Made by a program: the position numbers and the translations under genes. The notes beneath the pieces were generated by a model, which was given only the letters and a program-made list of their open reading frames with translations, was not told the DNA's origin and did not search any database. DNA of 64,000 nt from Bacteroidales bacterium (lineage in GTDB: Bacteria > Bacteroidota > Bacteroidia > Bacteroidales > UBA10428). Below are positions 16,389 to 25,988 of the stretch, piece after piece. The stretch is taken from assembly GCA_016935435.1 (NCBI GenBank), contig JAFGQZ010000073.1:1-64000 (forward strand), given 5' to 3'. Each line of letters starts with the position of its first letter. Position 1 is the stretch's first letter.

Positions 16389-18365
16389 ATGAAAATGGGT
16401 TACTTGTCGGGGCTGTTTAGGTGGAGAAAGGTAGTTTCCAAAGAATACCAATCGTTTGACGATTATCCGGTTTGTACCGATGAGAACCTTTGGACAGAAT
16501 ACACATCGCGTTATGCTGTGTTTAAAATATGGTCGCCTGTTGCGGAAGAGGTGAGGCTGAACATTTACGATCGGGGGCATGGCGATGATTTAACTGAATC
16601 GTTTTTACTGGATCAAAAAGAAAACGGACTTTGGAAAATTAAGCTGCGTGGTGACTATAAAGGGATTTACTATACATTTAGCGTTAAATACAAAGGCAGG
16701 TTTCTCGACGAAACACCCGGTATATATGCCACTGCTGTTGGCGTAAACGGGCACAGGGCAATGATTATCGACTTAGAAGATACCAACCCCGAAGGTTGGC
16801 ATAATCAATCCCGGCCCAAACTAAATTCTTTTAACGATATTGTTTTGTATGAGCTCCACGTGCGCGATATGACGATTGACCCAAAATCGGGCAGCAGTTT
16901 TCCTGGGAAATACATCGGGCTGATCGAAACCGGCACAAAAAATAAAGAAGGGCATTGTACTGGTATCGATCATATTAAGGCACTGGGTGTTACCCATGTT
17001 CACCTGTTGCCGGTATTCGATTATTTTATGGTTGATGAAGCTGCCTTGCACAACCCACAGTTTAACTGGGGCTACGACCCCCACAATTACAATACCCCCG
17101 AAGGCTCATATTCTACCGATCCTTTTAATGCCGAAGTACGAATAAAAGAGTTTAAGCAAATGGTGATGGGGTTTCATAAAAATGGCATACGGGTTATTAT
17201 GGATGTTGTTTTTAACCATACTTACCTTACTGAAAATTCTTTGTTTAACCGCGAGGTGCCGGGCTATTACTACCGGCAGGCAAAAGATGGCGGTTGGTCG
17301 AATGCCTCGGGTTGTGGCAACGAAACAGCTTCTGAACGTGCCATGATGCGAAAATACATTATTGAATCGTGTAAATTTTGGGCAACCGAGTATAAAATAG
17401 ACGGGTTCAGGTTCGACCTTATGGGGGTGCACGATATCGAGACCCTCAATCTTTTAAGCGAAGAGCTGAAAAAAATTGATCCGACAATTTTTGTTTATGG
17501 CGAAGGTTGGACTGGCGGCAGCAGCCCCCTGCCTGAGGCCTTGCGCGCCATGAAGGCCAATACCCTTAAACTTACCGATATAGCCGCTTTTAGCGATGAT
17601 ATGCGCGATGGGGTTAAAGGAAATGTTTTCGATAACAAAAGCACCGGGTTTGTGAGCGGTGCCAAAGGGCTTGAGGAAACCATTAAATTTGGTGTTGTTG
17701 GTTCAACTTATCATCCGGGAATCGACTATAAAAAATGCAAGTACTCTAAAAAACATTGGGCGCCAAAACCTTCGCAGGCAATTGGCTATGTATCGTGCCA
17801 CGATAACAATACCCTTTACGATAAATTAATTATCTCGCGTCCCGATGCGCCCCTTGCCGACATTAGAAAAATGCACCGCCTGGCCAATGCAATTGTCCTT
17901 ACCTCGCAAAGTGTACCTTTTTTACATGCCGGAGTGGAAATGATGCGCACAAAATATGGCGAACACAATACCTATAACCTTCCCGACGATATTAACCGGA
18001 TTGAATGGAACTGGAAAACCCAGAATCATGATATTTTTGACTATTACCGTGCTTTAATAGCATTGCGCAAGAACCATCCCGCTTTCAGGATGCCTACTTC
18101 TGAAATGATGGGCGAAAAACTAAGGTTTTTTCACCTGAACGATGGGGGGGCTGTGGCTTACCAGGTTTCGGAAAACGCTAATGGCGACCCATGGAAAAAT
18201 ATTATTGTTGTATATAATGCCAACCCAAAGAGCTTACATTTTGCCTTACCGGAGGGTGTTTGGAGAGTTGCCGTTAAAGATGCATGGATTGTGCCCGAAG
18301 GTATCGAGGATGTATCGGGCAATATTTCTGTTCCGCCAATTTCAATGATGGTATTGTTTCAATAA
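16389..18365 (+). CDS. pulA: type I pullulanase (GH13)
   Basis: 658 residues without signal peptide, so cytoplasmic. An N-terminal CBM48-like beta domain (FKIWSPVAEEVRLNIYDRG) precedes the GH13 barrel, which shows the type I pullulanase signature NWGYDPHNYNTPEGSYS and the four conserved regions: VIMDVVFNHTY, DGFRFDLMGVHD (nucleophile Asp), YGEGWTGG (acid Glu) and VSCHDNNTLYDKL. The C-terminal beta domain closes the chain. It hydrolyses alpha-1,6 branches in glycogen, pullulan or limit dextrins. A single gene; a TAATTTTG -7-like element at 16367-16374 lies close to the start. Confidence 0.95.
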   Translation: MKMGYLSGLFRWRKVVSKEYQSFDDYPVCTDENLWTEYTSRYAVFKIWSPVAEEVRLNIYDRGHGDDLTESFLLDQKENGLWKIKLRGDYKGIYYTFSVKYKGRFLDETPGIYATAVGVNGHRAMIIDLEDTNPEGWHNQSRPKLNSFNDIVLYELHVRDMTIDPKSGSSFPGKYIGLIETGTKNKEGHCTGIDHIKALGVTHVHLLPVFDYFMVDEAALHNPQFNWGYDPHNYNTPEGSYSTDPFNAEVRIKEFKQMVMGFHKNGIRVIMDVVFNHTYLTENSLFNREVPGYYYRQAKDGGWSNASGCGNETASERAMMRKYIIESCKFWATEYKIDGFRFDLMGVHDIETLNLLSEELKKIDPTIFVYGEGWTGGSSPLPEALRAMKANTLKLTDIAAFSDDMRDGVKGNVFDNKSTGFVSGAKGLEETIKFGVVGSTYHPGIDYKKCKYSKKHWAPKPSQAIGYVSCHDNNTLYDKLIISRPDAPLADIRKMHRLANAIVLTSQSVPFLHAGVEMMRTKYGEHNTYNLPDDINRIEWNWKTQNHDIFDYYRALIALRKNHPAFRMPTSEMMGEKLRFFHLNDGGAVAYQVSENANGDPWKNIIVVYNANPKSLHFALPEGVWRVAVKDAWIVPEGIEDVSGNISVPPISMMVLFQ

Positions 18366-18735
18366 AAGAAATTGTTCAAAAAGTATCCAGGTATTTTAAA
18401 CAACTTCCCATTTATTTTAAAACTAAATGTCTTTGCAGTTTAAACCCCAGTTTTAGTTAAACCTCCGGCCTGCATTAAAGCCTGGTTCATAAAGCTAAAA
18501 TATTTGCAATTAAACATGCAATGAGCAGCAAAATAAACATCAGCCTTCTCATGTGTTCATTAATTTGTGCATTATACAATTTAAAGACGCTGATTTGGCT
18601 AACAGGTTGCTTTTGAAAAAAAGTTTTATTCTATAATAATTGATATGTACATGAAAAACCAGTTCATAGCCTTGCAATATGGGTAGCTTACAAACTGCAA
18701 AAATTATGAATAAATGTTTATTCGAATTTAATGTG
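18366..18735. other. 370-bp gap between pulA and lgt with a possible 21-residue hydrophobic ORF
   Basis: No conserved gene, tRNA or strong terminator is visible. On the minus strand, 18552 down to 18487 reads an ATG-started 21-residue peptide beginning MRRLMF and then almost entirely I/L/A/C/F, ending before TGA: a single-membrane-span peptide if expressed. It has no evident promoter or ribosome site and may be chance in AT-rich DNA. Confidence 0.3.
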
Positions 18736-19632
18736 CTATTTGCCCGGGGTTTTGTTTTTTCCCGGCTGGCCTAAAACAGGTTTTATTGGTTTACTTTCAA
18801 ATTTGTGCAATAAAAGGTATATTCCAAGTACCACAAAAGGAATGCTTAAAATTTGTCCCATATTCAAGGCCATTCCGGCTTCGAAATCAACCTGTATGTC
18901 TTTTACAAATTCTATAAAGAAGCGGGCAGTAAAAACAAGCACCAGGAACCACCCAATGAAAAAGCCGGGGCGGAGTTTTTCCAGTTTCTTATTGTATAAA
19001 TAAAACAATAAAACAAAAATTAGCAAATAGGCCAGGGCTTCGTATAATTGTGCTGGGTGTTTGGGCAATATCTCCCCGGCGGTACGGTCGAAATCGTCCC
19101 ATACCCTCATAAACTTAACCCCCCAGGGCAGGTCGGTAGGGATACCATTTATTTCGGAATTAAAAAAGTTCCCTATCCTGATAAAGGTAGCCGCAAGTGC
19201 AGTTACAATTGCAAGCCTGTCGAGTATCCAAAGGTATGGTACTTTTGTTTTTTTTGTATAAAGGTACAAGCCTATAAGAATTCCTATTGCACCTCCGTGG
19301 CTAGCCAGTCCCTGGAAACCGGTAAACCTGAAGCCTGAGCCTATTTTTCCTTCGAAAGGCATAATTATTTTCCAGGGCTGCCTGAGATAGGTTTCGGGTT
19401 CATAAAACAGGCAATGCCCAAAACGGGCGCCCACAATGGTAGCTATAATTATGTAAAATGTTAGTTTGTCGAGCAGTTCAAGGTTAACCCCTTCGCGCTT
19501 GAAAAATCGGGCAAGAATGTAATACCCTAAAATAAAACCCAGCCCGAACATCAGGCTGTAATAGCGAATTTCAAAACTGTTGAGTTGCAGTATTTGCGGC
19601 CGCAAATCCCATACAATAAAGTTTAGTAGCAT
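18736..19632 (-). CDS. lgt: prolipoprotein diacylglyceryl transferase
   Basis: 298 residues with about seven membrane spans. Conserved features are present in order: YYSLMFGLGFILGYYIL, the arginine-containing GARFGHCLFYEP, GLASHGGAIGILIG, the Lgt signature RIGNFFNSEINGIPTDLPWGVKF and HPAQLYEALAYL. It moves diacylglycerol from phosphatidylglycerol onto the lipobox cysteine of prolipoproteins at the inner membrane, a reaction needed by the several lipoproteins encoded in this window. A C-terminal charged tail (about 280-298) is typical of Bacteroidota members. A single gene on the minus strand. Confidence 0.96.
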   Translation of the reverse strand: MLLNFIVWDLRPQILQLNSFEIRYYSLMFGLGFILGYYILARFFKREGVNLELLDKLTFYIIIATIVGARFGHCLFYEPETYLRQPWKIIMPFEGKIGSGFRFTGFQGLASHGGAIGILIGLYLYTKKTKVPYLWILDRLAIVTALAATFIRIGNFFNSEINGIPTDLPWGVKFMRVWDDFDRTAGEILPKHPAQLYEALAYLLIFVLLFYLYNKKLEKLRPGFFIGWFLVLVFTARFFIEFVKDIQVDFEAGMALNMGQILSIPFVVLGIYLLLHKFESKPIKPVLGQPGKNKTPGK

Positions 19633-19835
19633 ATCCCGAAAATTTGAGCATGAAGATAATTTTTATAATTCCACCGGACAATAATTTATGTAAATATTAT
19701 GCCCGTATATGCTTAATTTCTTAAAATGGTTTTATCGGTTATGTTTTTAACCAAACGAACCGTTAATTTCAATTTCTGTTAGCAACAATTCAGAAAAGGG
19801 CATGCACTATTGTTCTGAAAAAGGGTTTTGTGCAG

Positions 19836-20873
19836 TTAATCCTTTTTCAGGCCGTCCCAACCCATTGCATGGAGCTCAACTGCCGAACCGCCTGTTGAAA
19901 CCATATAGCAACCTTCCGATCTGTCGGTCATATTGCCTATAATGCTTATTCCCCCAATTTCTTTTATAAGGGCATGTTTTTCCAGTGGCACGGTAAACAA
20001 AAGCTCGTAGTCTTCGCCCCCGTTAAGTGCAATTGTAAGAGGCTCCAGGCCCATTTCTTCCATTGCCGCCCTGGTTTCATCGGCAATGGGGATGCGTTCG
20101 GTATAAATCCTGCAACCGGTGCCCGATTTGCGGGTGAGGTGCAACAATTCCGACGATAATCCGTCGGAAATATCAATCATCGATGTTGGCACGATGCCCT
20201 TTTCTTCGAGTTTTTCAATTATGTCGTGCCGGGCCTCGGGTTTTAACTGTCGTTCAAGAATATACCCGTATGCCGATAAATCGGGCTGTGGCCCGTTGGT
20301 TTCGGTAAATATTTTAGTTTCGCGCTCAAGCACCTGAAGCCCCATATAGGCAGCGCCCAAATCGCCCGATACACAAATCAGGTCGTTTTCTGCTGCACCG
20401 GAGCGGCGTGCTATATTTTTTTCATCGGCAATGCCAGTTGCTGTAATGCTTATTACAAGGCCGGAGTAAGAACTTGTGGTATCGCCGCCCACCAAATCTG
20501 CCTTGTAAAAATCGCACGCCATTTTTATCCCTTCATACAGTTCCTCAAGCATTTCGGCAGTAAACTTAGCCGAAATGGCAATAGAAACCAGAACCTGTTG
20601 CGGACGGGCATTCATGGCATAAACATCAGATAGGTTTACCACAACGGCTTTATACCCCAAATGCCTTAACGGGGTGTAAACCAGGTTAAAGTGTACTCCT
20701 TCGGTTAGCATATCGGTGGTAAGCACCACTTTTTTCCCGCCAAAGTCAACAATGGCAGCATCGTCGCCCACACCACACAGAGAGCTTTTATTTTTTAGTT
20801 CAATATTGCGGGTAAGCAATTCTATCAGCCCAAATTCGCCCAATGCTTTTATATCTTTTTGTCTGCCTTCCAT
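19836..20873 (-). CDS. thiL: thiamine-monophosphate kinase
   Basis: 345 residues, matching ThiL length. GVGDDAAIVDFGGKKVVLTTDML near 36-58 carries the Mg/ATP-binding acidic cluster, GVHFNLVYTPLRHLGYKAVVVNLSDVYAMNA follows, then ADLVGGDTTSS and the C-terminal SMIDISDGLSSELLHL and NGGEDYELLFTV motifs. It phosphorylates thiamine monophosphate to the active cofactor TPP in the cytoplasm. No other thiamine genes and no TPP riboswitch are next to it. Transcribed divergently from the suf operon from a candidate promoter at 20902-20909. Confidence 0.95.
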   Translation of the reverse strand: MEGRQKDIKALGEFGLIELLTRNIELKNKSSLCGVGDDAAIVDFGGKKVVLTTDMLTEGVHFNLVYTPLRHLGYKAVVVNLSDVYAMNARPQQVLVSIAISAKFTAEMLEELYEGIKMACDFYKADLVGGDTTSSYSGLVISITATGIADEKNIARRSGAAENDLICVSGDLGAAYMGLQVLERETKIFTETNGPQPDLSAYGYILERQLKPEARHDIIEKLEEKGIVPTSMIDISDGLSSELLHLTRKSGTGCRIYTERIPIADETRAAMEEMGLEPLTIALNGGEDYELLFTVPLEKHALIKEIGGISIIGNMTDRSEGCYMVSTGGSAVELHAMGWDGLKKD

Positions 20874-20901
20874 TGTTTCTTCAGTTATTCAATACCGACT
20901 G

Positions 20902-20909
20902 CAAATATA
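20902..20909 (-). promoter_or_regulatory. candidate -7 element for thiL
   Basis: Reading the minus strand gives TATATTTG, a full match to TAnnTTTG, about 30 bp before the thiL ATG. Only about 20 bp separates it from the divergent suf promoter element, so the two promoters are back to back. Confidence 0.45.
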
Positions 20910-20928
20910 TAAATTCGATTTCTTTTAG

Positions 20929-20936
20929 TACCTTTG
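20929..20936 (+). promoter_or_regulatory. candidate -7 element for the suf operon
   Basis: TACCTTTG fits TAnnTTTG and lies about 100 bp before the sufB ATG. The expected transcription start falls directly on the palindrome at 20941-20959, an ideal place for a repressor site. Confidence 0.45.
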
Positions 20937-20940
20937 CTCT

Positions 20941-20959
20941 ATTTAGATTCAATCTAAAT
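20941..20959. promoter_or_regulatory. perfect 9-1-9 palindrome, candidate iron/redox operator of suf
   Basis: Arms ATTTAGATT and AATCTAAAT around a single C, with no mismatch. Size, symmetry and position (overlapping the predicted transcription start of the suf operon) fit a dimeric metalloregulator such as a DtxR/IdeR- or Fur-family protein. The half-site TTTAGA is shared with the palindrome upstream of superoxide dismutase at 35686-35708. The regulator is not encoded in this window. Confidence 0.6.
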
Positions 20960-21035
20960 AAACAACTTGTCCCGAAAATTGTTATGGCTATAACAATCTC
21001 TATTAATTTTGAAGTTTGATTCTTGAAAACCGAAT

Positions 21036-22484
21036 ATGAGCGCAGAGAACGACAAAATACTGACCGAAATAACCGAGAATGATTATAAGTACGGCTTTGT
21101 AACTGAAATTGAAACCGAAACCATTCCAAAAGGCCTAAACGAGGAGGTTGTCAGGTTGATTTCGGCCAAGAAGCAGGAGCCCGAATGGCTTTTGGAGTTC
21201 CGGTTAAAGGCCTACCGGCACTGGCTTACCATGAAAATCCCGGTCTGGCCGCACCTGAAGCTTCCCGAAATCGACTTTCAGGATGTAATTTATTATGCCG
21301 CGCCACGCAAAACCCCTAAATACAGCAGCCTCGACGAAGTTGATCCCGAACTAATTGATACATTTAACCGCCTGGGCATACCCCTAGAAGAACAAAAGCA
21401 CCTTGCAGGGGTAGCTGTTGATGCGGTAATGGACAGCATATCGGTAAAAACAACTTTCCGCGAAACACTGGCCGAACTGGGCATAATTTTTTGTTCGTTC
21501 AGCGAAGCCGTTAAAGAACACCCCGATTTGGTGCGCAAATTTATGGGCTCGGTAGTTCCCTATACCGACAATTTCTTCGCCGCCCTTAACTCGGCAGTTT
21601 TCTCCGATGGCTCGTTCTGCTATATCCCCAAAGGGGTACGATGCCCGATGGAACTTTCTACTTATTTCCGTATCAATGCGGCAAATACCGGACAGTTCGA
21701 ACGCACCCTTATTGTTGCCGACGACGACAGTTATGTGAGCTACCTCGAAGGTTGCACAGCACCTATGCGCGACGAAAACCAACTGCATGCAGCTATTGTT
21801 GAAATTGTTGCCCACGATAATGCCGAAGTAAAATATTCAACGGTTCAAAACTGGTACCCCGGAGATAAAAACGGGAAAGGCGGAATATATAATTTCGTAA
21901 CCAAACGCGGAATATGCAAAGGCGACAACTCCAAAATTTCGTGGACACAGGTAGAAACAGGCTCGGCAATTACCTGGAAATACCCTAGCTGTATCCTGAA
22001 AGGCAACAACACCATTGGTGAGTTTTACTCGGTGGCTGTAACAAATAACCACCAACAGGCCGATACCGGCACAAAAATGATCCATATTGGAAAAAACTCA
22101 CGGAGTACTATCATATCAAAAGGTATATCGGCCGGTAAAAGCCAGAACAGCTATCGCGGGCTGGTGAAGGTGCTAAAAGGCGCCGATAAGGTGCGCAATT
22201 TCACCCAGTGCGATTCGCTGTTACTGGGCGACCAATGCGGTGCCCATACCTTTCCGTACCTCGAGGTCGATAACGAAACAGCCATTATTGAGCACGAAGC
22301 TACTACCTCTAAAATTGGCGAAGACCAGATATTTTATTGTAACCAGCGTGGTATCGACACCGAAACAGCCATTGGGCTTATTATAAACGGATATGCCAAA
22401 GAAGTGCTCAACAAATTGCCTATGGAATTTGCCGTGGAAGCACAGAAACTTTTACAAATAAGCCTTGAAGGCAGCGTGGGCTAA
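21036..22484 (+). CDS. sufB: Fe-S cluster assembly scaffold protein SufB
   Basis: 482 residues, normal for SufB. Diagnostic segments are [25 protein letters not shown] ([20 protein letters not shown]), [21 protein letters not shown], the [17 protein letters not shown] region and the C-terminal [20 protein letters not shown] with conserved Cys, followed by [21 protein letters not shown]. SufB receives sulfur from SufS/SufE and builds clusters within the SufBC2D complex. It is the first gene of the suf operon, which sits behind a palindromic operator. Confidence 0.97.
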   Translation: MSAENDKILTEITENDYKYGFVTEIETETIPKGLNEEVVRLISAKKQEPEWLLEFRLKAYRHWLTMKIPVWPHLKLPEIDFQDVIYYAAPRKTPKYSSLDEVDPELIDTFNRLGIPLEEQKHLAGVAVDAVMDSISVKTTFRETLAELGIIFCSFSEAVKEHPDLVRKFMGSVVPYTDNFFAALNSAVFSDGSFCYIPKGVRCPMELSTYFRINAANTGQFERTLIVADDDSYVSYLEGCTAPMRDENQLHAAIVEIVAHDNAEVKYSTVQNWYPGDKNGKGGIYNFVTKRGICKGDNSKISWTQVETGSAITWKYPSCILKGNNTIGEFYSVAVTNNHQQADTGTKMIHIGKNSRSTIISKGISAGKSQNSYRGLVKVLKGADKVRNFTQCDSLLLGDQCGAHTFPYLEVDNETAIIEHEATTSKIGEDQIFYCNQRGIDTETAIGLIINGYAKEVLNKLPMEFAVEAQKLLQISLEGSVG

Positions 22485-22592
22485 TAAAGTATTAAAGCCT
22501 GATAAAAGAACCGATAAAAATAAGAATAGATTAGAATCAACTTTTACAACGGAAAAGATAATGGCCAGGTGCCTGAAATAATAAGATACAAT

Positions 22593-23339
22593 ATGTTAGA
22601 AATTAATAATTTATACGCCTCCATTGAAGGCAAAGAAATACTCAAAGGAATTAATTTGACCGTAAACCCTGGCGAGGTGCATGCCATAATGGGGCCGAAC
22701 GGATCGGGGAAAAGCACCCTCGCGGCTGTACTTGCCGGGCGCGATTTATTTGAGGTTACCGAAGGTTCGGCAGAGTTCTTGGGCAACAACTTACTGGAAC
22801 TGTCGCCCGAAGACCGCGCCCGCATGGGCTTGTTCCTGGGTTTCCAATACCCGGTTGAGATTCCGGGTGTATCTATGGTAAATTTTATGAAAACGGCCAT
22901 AAACGAACAACGCAAATACAACAACCTCGAACCCCTTTCGGCCTCCGACTTTCTAAAACTCATGCGCGAGAAAAAAGAAATTGTTGAAATAACTTCGAGC
23001 CTTACCAACCGCTCGGTAAACGAAGGCTTTTCGGGTGGCGAAAAAAAGAAAAACGAAATTTTTCAGATGGCCATGCTCGAACCAAAACTTGCCATACTCG
23101 ACGAAACCGACTCCGGCCTCGATATCGACGCCCTGCGCATTGTGGCCAACGGGGTAAACAAACTCCGGACAAAGCACAATGCTACAATTGTTATTACCCA
23201 CTACCAGCGTTTGCTCGACTATATTGTGCCCGATTATGTGCATGTGCTTTATAAAGGCAAAATTGTTAAATCGAGCGGCAAAGAACTCGCCCTTGAACTG
23301 GAAGAAAAAGGATACGACTGGATAAAAGAGCAGTACTAA
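22593..23339 (+). CDS. sufC: Fe-S assembly ATPase SufC
   Basis: 248 residues from the ATG at 22593; an in-frame GTG at 22569 is less likely, since SufC proteins begin MLEI-. ABC ATPase motifs: Walker A GPNGSGKST, the Q-loop region LGFQYPVEIPGV, ABC signature EGFSGGEKKKNE, Walker B LAILDETDSGLDIDAL and the H-loop IVITHYQRLL. The SufC-specific ETDSGLD and FSGGEKK are present. It powers SufB-SufD conformational changes. It lies about 110 bp after sufB and 18 bp before sufD. Confidence 0.97.
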   Translation: MLEINNLYASIEGKEILKGINLTVNPGEVHAIMGPNGSGKSTLAAVLAGRDLFEVTEGSAEFLGNNLLELSPEDRARMGLFLGFQYPVEIPGVSMVNFMKTAINEQRKYNNLEPLSASDFLKLMREKKEIVEITSSLTNRSVNEGFSGGEKKKNEIFQMAMLEPKLAILDETDSGLDIDALRIVANGVNKLRTKHNATIVITHYQRLLDYIVPDYVHVLYKGKIVKSSGKELALELEEKGYDWIKEQY

Positions 23340-23357
23340 CCCTAAACACGGGCAAAG

Positions 23358-24719
23358 ATGACCAAAATTGAATCGCTTCAGCACGAACTTGTTGAACTAT
23401 ATACAAATAACCTTGCCGAAATTTCGTCGTTCGATAACCCTTTGATGAACAACATCAGAAATTCGGCATTCGAAAGCTTTAAACAGCTGGGCATACCCAC
23501 ACGTAAAACCGAAGCTTATAAATATACCAACCTCGAGCCCTATTTAACCGGGCTTGAGTACCAATACGATTTATCGCCACTGTCGCTTGAGGTAAACCTC
23601 GACGATATTTTCCATTGCGACATTCCAGAGCTTGCAACACAAATTGCCCTGGTGCTCAATGGTTTTTACTATCGCCACAACCGGCCTTTAAACCTGCCAC
23701 GGGGGGTTATTCTGTGTGGTTTGGCCGAAGCTTCGGTAAAATATCCAGAGCTGGTACAAAAACACTACGGCAAATATGCCGATGAAAAAGCCGACAGCAT
23801 GGCCGCCCTTACAACCATGTTTGCCCAGGACGGGGTTTTTTTGTATGTGCCTGAAAATGTTGTTATTGAAACTCCTATTCAAATAATCAATGTTGGCTAT
23901 TCGATTAAAAACATACGTATTTCGAGGCGCAACCTCATTGTTTTGGAAGACAATGCCAGGGCTTCGGTATTGTTCTGCGACCATACTATGTGTGCCAAAA
24001 GTTTTATAACAAATTCGCTCACCGAGATATTTGTGGGCGAAAACGCTAATTTCGATTTTGTGAGGCTGCAGAACGAAAACAGCAATTCTTCACAAATTTC
24101 AAATACTTTTATATACCAGAAGGCTGGCAGCGTAACTACAAATAATACCCTTTCGCTGCACGGTGGGCTTATACGTAACAATATTTTTGTAAAACTCGAT
24201 GGCGAAAATGCAGCCAGCAATACTTACGGGTTGTTTCTCGCCGACAGCGAGCAGCACATGTCAACTTATACCTATATTCATCATGCAAAGCCCCACTGTA
24301 CTAGCGACCAGCTGGTAAAAGGCATATTAGACAACATGGCTACAGGTTCGTTCAATGGCAAAATATATGTCGATAATTATGCAGTAAAAACTTCGGCCTA
24401 TCAGCGCAACAACAATATATTGCTATCGGGAACGGCAAAAATGAACACGAAACCACAACTCGAAATATACAACGATGATGTAAAGTGCAGCCATGGCGCC
24501 ACTATTGGGCAGCTCGATACCGAAGCTCTGTTTTACATCCGTTCGAGGGGCATTGCATATACCGAAGCACGGCAATTGTTAATGTATGCTTTTGCCAACG
24601 AGGTTATCAGCAAAATAAAGCTCGATGCCCTTCGCGAAAGAATCATAGAAATGGTCGATAAAAGGCTTAGGGGCGAGCTTGCTGCTTGTGCAAACTGCAA
24701 TATTGTCCACAAAAACTAA
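23358..24719 (+). CDS. sufD: Fe-S assembly protein SufD
   Basis: 453 residues. The C-terminal beta-helix core is recognisable: SLHGGLIRNNIFVKLDGENA, TYTYIHHAKPHCTSDQLVKGILDNMATGSFNGKIYVDNYAVKTSAYQRNNNILLS, then the SufD-typical KPQLEIYNDDVKCSHGATIGQLDTEALFYIRSRGI with the conserved His. SufD partners SufB in iron entry and cluster assembly. The N-terminal region has the usual helical domain with GIPTRKTEAYKYTNL. It follows sufC by 18 bp and is followed by sufS. Confidence 0.97.
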   Translation: MTKIESLQHELVELYTNNLAEISSFDNPLMNNIRNSAFESFKQLGIPTRKTEAYKYTNLEPYLTGLEYQYDLSPLSLEVNLDDIFHCDIPELATQIALVLNGFYYRHNRPLNLPRGVILCGLAEASVKYPELVQKHYGKYADEKADSMAALTTMFAQDGVFLYVPENVVIETPIQIINVGYSIKNIRISRRNLIVLEDNARASVLFCDHTMCAKSFITNSLTEIFVGENANFDFVRLQNENSNSSQISNTFIYQKAGSVTTNNTLSLHGGLIRNNIFVKLDGENAASNTYGLFLADSEQHMSTYTYIHHAKPHCTSDQLVKGILDNMATGSFNGKIYVDNYAVKTSAYQRNNNILLSGTAKMNTKPQLEIYNDDVKCSHGATIGQLDTEALFYIRSRGIAYTEARQLLMYAFANEVISKIKLDALRERIIEMVDKRLRGELAACANCNIVHKN

Positions 24720-24739
24720 AATATATATTGCGGGCAATA

Positions 24740-25978
24740 ATGGCCGCTAACCATTTGAACATGTTCGATGTAAAAAAAATACGGGATGATTTTCCTATAC
24801 TTAACCAGCAGGTAAACAAGAAGCCCCTGGTTTATTTCGATAACGGGGCCACAACCCAAAAACCCAGCAGTGTTGCCAATGAAGTTTTGGCTTATTACCT
24901 GAACAAAAACAGTAATATACACCGGGGCGTTCATTATTTAAGCGCACAGGCAACCCTCGATTATGAAAATGCCCGCGAAACTGTGCGCAGCTTTATTAAC
25001 GCAAAAAATTCCGACGAAATAATATTTACCAGCGGTGCAACAAGTTCTTTAAACTTATTGGCTTTTTCTTTCGGCGAAAAATTTATTTCCCCGGGCGACG
25101 AGATTATTGTTACCGAAATGGAGCACCATGCCAATATTGTTCCATGGCAAATGCTCTGCGGGCGCAAGAATGCCAAACTAAAGGTAATACCTTTCGATAA
25201 CAACGGCTTGCTGTTGTTAGAAAGGCTTCCAGAACTTATATCCGAAAAAACGCGCTTAATTTCGGTTATCCACACTTCGAATGTGCTGGGCACTGTAAAC
25301 CCCATAAAAGAAATTATCAATACGGCCCGGCGCCATAACATTGCAGTTTGTGTCGATGCCGCCCAGTCGGTGCAACATTTGCCCATTGATGTACAGGAAC
25401 TAGATTGTGATTTCCTTGTTTTTTCGGGGCATAAAGTTTATGGGCCAACGGGCATAGGGGTAATTTACGGAAAAGAAAAATGGCTCGAACAATTGCCCCC
25501 CTGGCAGGGAGGCGGCGACATGGTCGATGAGGTTAGCTTTGATAAAACAACCTATAACCAGCTGCCCTTTAAATTCGAGGCCGGCACAACCAACTATATC
25601 GGGGCGGCCGGCTTAGCCAAAGCGTTAGAATACCTCAGCAACACCGGCCTGGATAAAATACACCGCTACGAGCAAAGCCTTACCGAATACGCCATGAAAA
25701 AATTTAAAGAAATTGACGGGCTGAATGTATTCGGAAATGTTTCCGGGAAAGCCTGCATTTTTTCGTTTATTATCGATGGCGTGCACCCGCTCGACACCGG
25801 TATGGTGCTCGATAAAATGGGCATAGCCGTGCGCACTGGCACCCATTGTGCACAGCCTGTTATGCAGCATTTCGGTGTCGATGGCATGGTACGTGCTTCG
25901 CTGGCTTTTTACAATACAACCGAAGAGATTGATTATCTTTGCCAGGGTATTGACCAGGTAAAGAAAATGTTTTTATAA
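24740..25978 (+). CDS. sufS: cysteine desulfurase SufS
   Basis: 412 residues from the ATG at 24740; an ATG at 24761 (MFDVKK) would also give a normal N terminus. PLP-enzyme motifs: YFDNGATTQKP, NIHRGVHYLSAQAT, FTSGATSSLNLLA, MEHHANIVPWQ, VDAAQSVQHLPIDVQELDCDFLVFSGHKVYGPTGIGVIYG (PLP lysine in SGHK) and the active-site cysteine in RTGTHCAQP. It belongs to the group II desulfurases that hand persulfide to SufE. It lies 20 bp after sufD and 10 bp before sufE. Confidence 0.97.
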   Translation: MAANHLNMFDVKKIRDDFPILNQQVNKKPLVYFDNGATTQKPSSVANEVLAYYLNKNSNIHRGVHYLSAQATLDYENARETVRSFINAKNSDEIIFTSGATSSLNLLAFSFGEKFISPGDEIIVTEMEHHANIVPWQMLCGRKNAKLKVIPFDNNGLLLLERLPELISEKTRLISVIHTSNVLGTVNPIKEIINTARRHNIAVCVDAAQSVQHLPIDVQELDCDFLVFSGHKVYGPTGIGVIYGKEKWLEQLPPWQGGGDMVDEVSFDKTTYNQLPFKFEAGTTNYIGAAGLAKALEYLSNTGLDKIHRYEQSLTEYAMKKFKEIDGLNVFGNVSGKACIFSFIIDGVHPLDTGMVLDKMGIAVRTGTHCAQPVMQHFGVDGMVRASLAFYNTTEEIDYLCQGIDQVKKMFL

Positions 25979-25988
25979 AACCAAAAAA

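Noticed and set aside
20873-21036. TPP riboswitch near thiL
   Set aside because: The 160-bp divergent region holds promoter elements and a palindrome, but no thi-box-like sequence.
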